From the NCBI GenBank assembly GCA_964358085.1, contig CAYHNU010000039.1:1-5144 (forward strand): DNA of 5,144 nt, given 5' to 3'. The notes beneath the pieces are model-generated. The model saw only the letters and a list, made by a program, of their open reading frames with translations, was not told the origin of the DNA and ran no database searches. The first letter of the stretch is position 1. Each line of letters starts with the position of its first letter. The DNA comes from GWC2-45-19 sp964358085. Its GTDB lineage: Bacteria; Patescibacteriota; Microgenomatia; CAZETR01; Amesbacteraceae. The position numbers were made by a program, and so were the translations under genes. This document shows, piece after piece, positions 3,714 through 5,144 of the stretch.

Positions 3714-5144
3714 AGATTTACAACACATTAACCAGGCAGGTGGAAGAATTTGTGCCGCTGAAAAAGGGCAAGGTGGGGTTGTATACTTGCGGACCGACGG
3801 TGTATGACTATTCCCACATCGGTCATGGGTGGAAATATGTGAATGACGATTTGTTGAAGAGACTGCTGACTTATAACGGTTATCAAGTGACGCATGTGCA
3901 AAACATAACTGATGTGGGGCATTTGGTGAGTGATGCAGATGAAGGGGAAGACAAGCTGGAAAGCGGTGCGGCTAAGACTGGCAAGTCGGTGTGGGAAACA
4001 GCGGAAATGTTTATTAAGGGTTTTTATGAAACGATGGACAAATTAAATATTTTGCGTCCAGACGTGGTATGCCGGGCAACCGAGCATATTCCAGAACAGA
4101 TAGAGTTAATAAAAAGATTGGTGGATAAAGGTTTTGCTTATGATACGCCGGAAGCGGTGTATTTTGACGTATCCAAGTTTCCCAGATACGGTGAACTGAG
4201 TGGACAGAGATTGGCGGACAAGCTGGTGGCGGCCCGGCAGGACGTACAAACCGGAAGTCATAAGAAAAGTCCAGTGGACTTTGCCTTGTGGTTTAAATTG
4301 ATTGGCCGGTTTGAGAAGCATGTCATGAAATGGGACAGTCCGTGGGGTGTCGGGTTTCCGGGATGGCATATTGAATGTTCGGCCATGTCCATGAAATATC
4401 TGGGAGAAAGTTTTGATATTCATACAGGTGGAGAGGATCATATTCCAGTGCACCATACAAACGAGATAGCCCAGAGCGAAGCCGCAACAGGTAAACCATT
4501 TGTAAGATATTGGATGCATTCGGCCTTTTTGATGGTGGATGGGCAGAAGATGAGCAAGAGTTTGGGGAATATGTATAGAGTAGAAGATGTAGCAGAAAAA
4601 GGGTTTGATCCTATGGCTTTGCGGTACTTGTATCTGACAGCGCATTACCGAACCCCTTTGAGTTTTACCTGGAGCAGTTTGGCGGCGGCGCAAAGTGCGT
4701 ATGACAAACTATGCCAATTTGTTCAAGGTTCAAGGTTGACTCCGTCGCGCTTCGCGAGCAAAGTTCAAGGTTCAAGAAGGGAATTAAGCAAGGAGAAGTT
4801 GAAGAAGATTGACCAGTTTAGGGTCAGGTTTTTGGAGGCAGTGAACAATGATTTGAATTTTCCTCAAGGGTTGGCGATGGTGTGGGGAATGGTGAAAAGC
4901 AATATTCCAGACTACGATAAATTGGAGATGCTTCTGGATTGGGATCAGATTTTGGGATTAGGACTGGCCAATGTGCAGAAGGGAATTAAAGTGCCGGAAG
5001 AGATAGCGAAACTGGCGGGAGAAAGAGAAAGTCTGCGCAAGGCGGGGAAGTTTGTGGAGGCGGATAAAGTAAGAATGCAAATTGAAGCCTTGGGATTTAC
5101 AATTAAGGATACGGCCATGGGGCCAGCCATAAATGTCAAGAGAA
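3710..5144 (+). CDS. cysS: Cysteinyl-tRNA synthetase, 3' end cut by window
   Basis: A class I aminoacyl-tRNA synthetase that attaches cysteine to tRNA(Cys) in the cytoplasm. Of 478 codons visible, the catalytic signatures are all present: zinc ligand C27 in CGPTVYDY, HIGH at 36-39, C223 in WHIECSAMS, zinc ligands H248 and E252 in HHTNEIAQSEA, and KMSKS at 280-284. The helical anticodon-binding region includes FLEAVNNDLNFPQGLAMV (374-391) and the C-terminal RKAGKFVEADKVRMQIEALGF. Ending in ...KDTAMGPAINVKR, the protein is probably within a few residues of its natural terminus. The start is GTG 3710, overlapping the upstream stop, with AGGA at 3699-3702 seven bases before. An insert encoded by heptamer repeats and a hairpin occupies about residues 338-356. 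Expression is likely controlled by the leader attenuator at 3378-3471. Confidence 0.96.
   Translation, partial: MKIYNTLTRQVEEFVPLKKGKVGLYTCGPTVYDYSHIGHGWKYVNDDLLKRLLTYNGYQVTHVQNITDVGHLVSDADEGEDKLESGAAKTGKSVWETAEMFIKGFYETMDKLNILRPDVVCRATEHIPEQIELIKRLVDKGFAYDTPEAVYFDVSKFPRYGELSGQRLADKLVAARQDVQTGSHKKSPVDFALWFKLIGRFEKHVMKWDSPWGVGFPGWHIECSAMSMKYLGESFDIHTGGEDHIPVHHTNEIAQSEAATGKPFVRYWMHSAFLMVDGQKMSKSLGNMYRVEDVAEKGFDPMALRYLYLTAHYRTPLSFTWSSLAAAQSAYDKLCQFVQGSRLTPSRFASKVQGSRRELSKEKLKKIDQFRVRFLEAVNNDLNFPQGLAMVWGMVKSNIPDYDKLEMLLDWDQILGLGLANVQKGIKVPEEIAKLAGERESLRKAGKFVEADKVRMQIEALGFTIKDTAMGPAINVKR
4721..4776 (+). repeat. Heptamers flanking a CTTCGC hairpin inside cysS
   Basis: GTTCAAG is repeated twice at 4721-4734 and again at 4763-4776, giving an exact 14-base direct repeat. 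Between them is a perfect hairpin TCGCG-ctt-CGCGA (4745-4757). The element encodes VQGSRLTPSRFASKVQGSR, and VQGSR occurs twice. It lies in a variable connector after the catalytic core, between LAAAQSAYDKL and the helix leading to FLEAVNNDLNFP. The design matches the element in the dnaX linker. Confidence 0.75.

Noticed and set aside
4106..4693. Long minus-strand open frame (195 codons)
   Set aside because: It is antisense to well-conserved CysRS motifs including KMSKS and HHTNE; its translation has no recognisable domain.
1..5144. CRISPR array, tRNA or rRNA gene, or transposase
   Set aside because: I saw no regularly spaced repeats of CRISPR size, no tRNA cloverleaf or rRNA signature, and no transposase-like protein on either strand.

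Overview
The window is a compact, all plus-strand stretch of bacterial chromosome with mid GC (about 50% in ybaB by hand count). It looks like a Candidate Phyla Radiation (Patescibacteria) genome. The evidence is a short DnaX with no tau extension, a CysRS of the type carrying DVGHLxSDADEGEDK and GGEDHIPVHHTNE signatures, tiny intergenic gaps, several lineage-specific small ORFs, and short tandem repeats inside housekeeping genes. TGA is used as a normal stop (dnaX, the 77-aa ORF), so this is not a recoded Gracilibacteria/Absconditabacteria genome. The phylum call is inference; I could not run a search.

Layout. Positions 1-2728 hold the classic recombination/replication cluster dnaX - ybaB/ebfC - recR, with an unrecognised 76-aa gene inserted between ybaB and recR. 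recR is interrupted by 100 Ns, but the 55 bases on either side of the gap are identical. Merging them gives an uninterrupted 200-codon RecR, so the gap and apparent frameshift are scaffolding artefacts. Positions 2729-3326 hold a short repeat spacer with a possible -10 box, a 129-aa Ala/Gln/Lys-rich probable coiled-coil protein, and an overlapping 47-aa Arg/Phe-rich small ORF with a perfect Shine-Dalgarno.

Positions 3327-3479 are non-coding apart from a mini-ORF and contain the most interesting element. A strong promoter (TTGACT-17-TATCAT with extended -10) is followed by a 14-codon mini-ORF with two adjacent Cys codons. Next come mutually exclusive hairpins ending in a GC hairpin plus six Ts. 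Immediately downstream are a 77-aa ORF and cysS (cysteinyl-tRNA synthetase), translationally coupled by a GTGA overlap. This has all the parts of a trp-type ribosome-mediated attenuator sensing Cys-tRNA(Cys) and controlling the enzyme that makes it.

A second theme is repeats. Four heptanucleotide tandem arrays lie inside dnaX (two), recR and cysS, and a 9-nt array lies in the recR downstream spacer. In dnaX and cysS the heptamers bracket a small CTTCGC-containing hairpin, and a related palindrome sits inside the coiled-coil gene. All keep the reading frame open and several fall in linkers or loops, which suggests a family of small in-frame elements colonising coding sequence.
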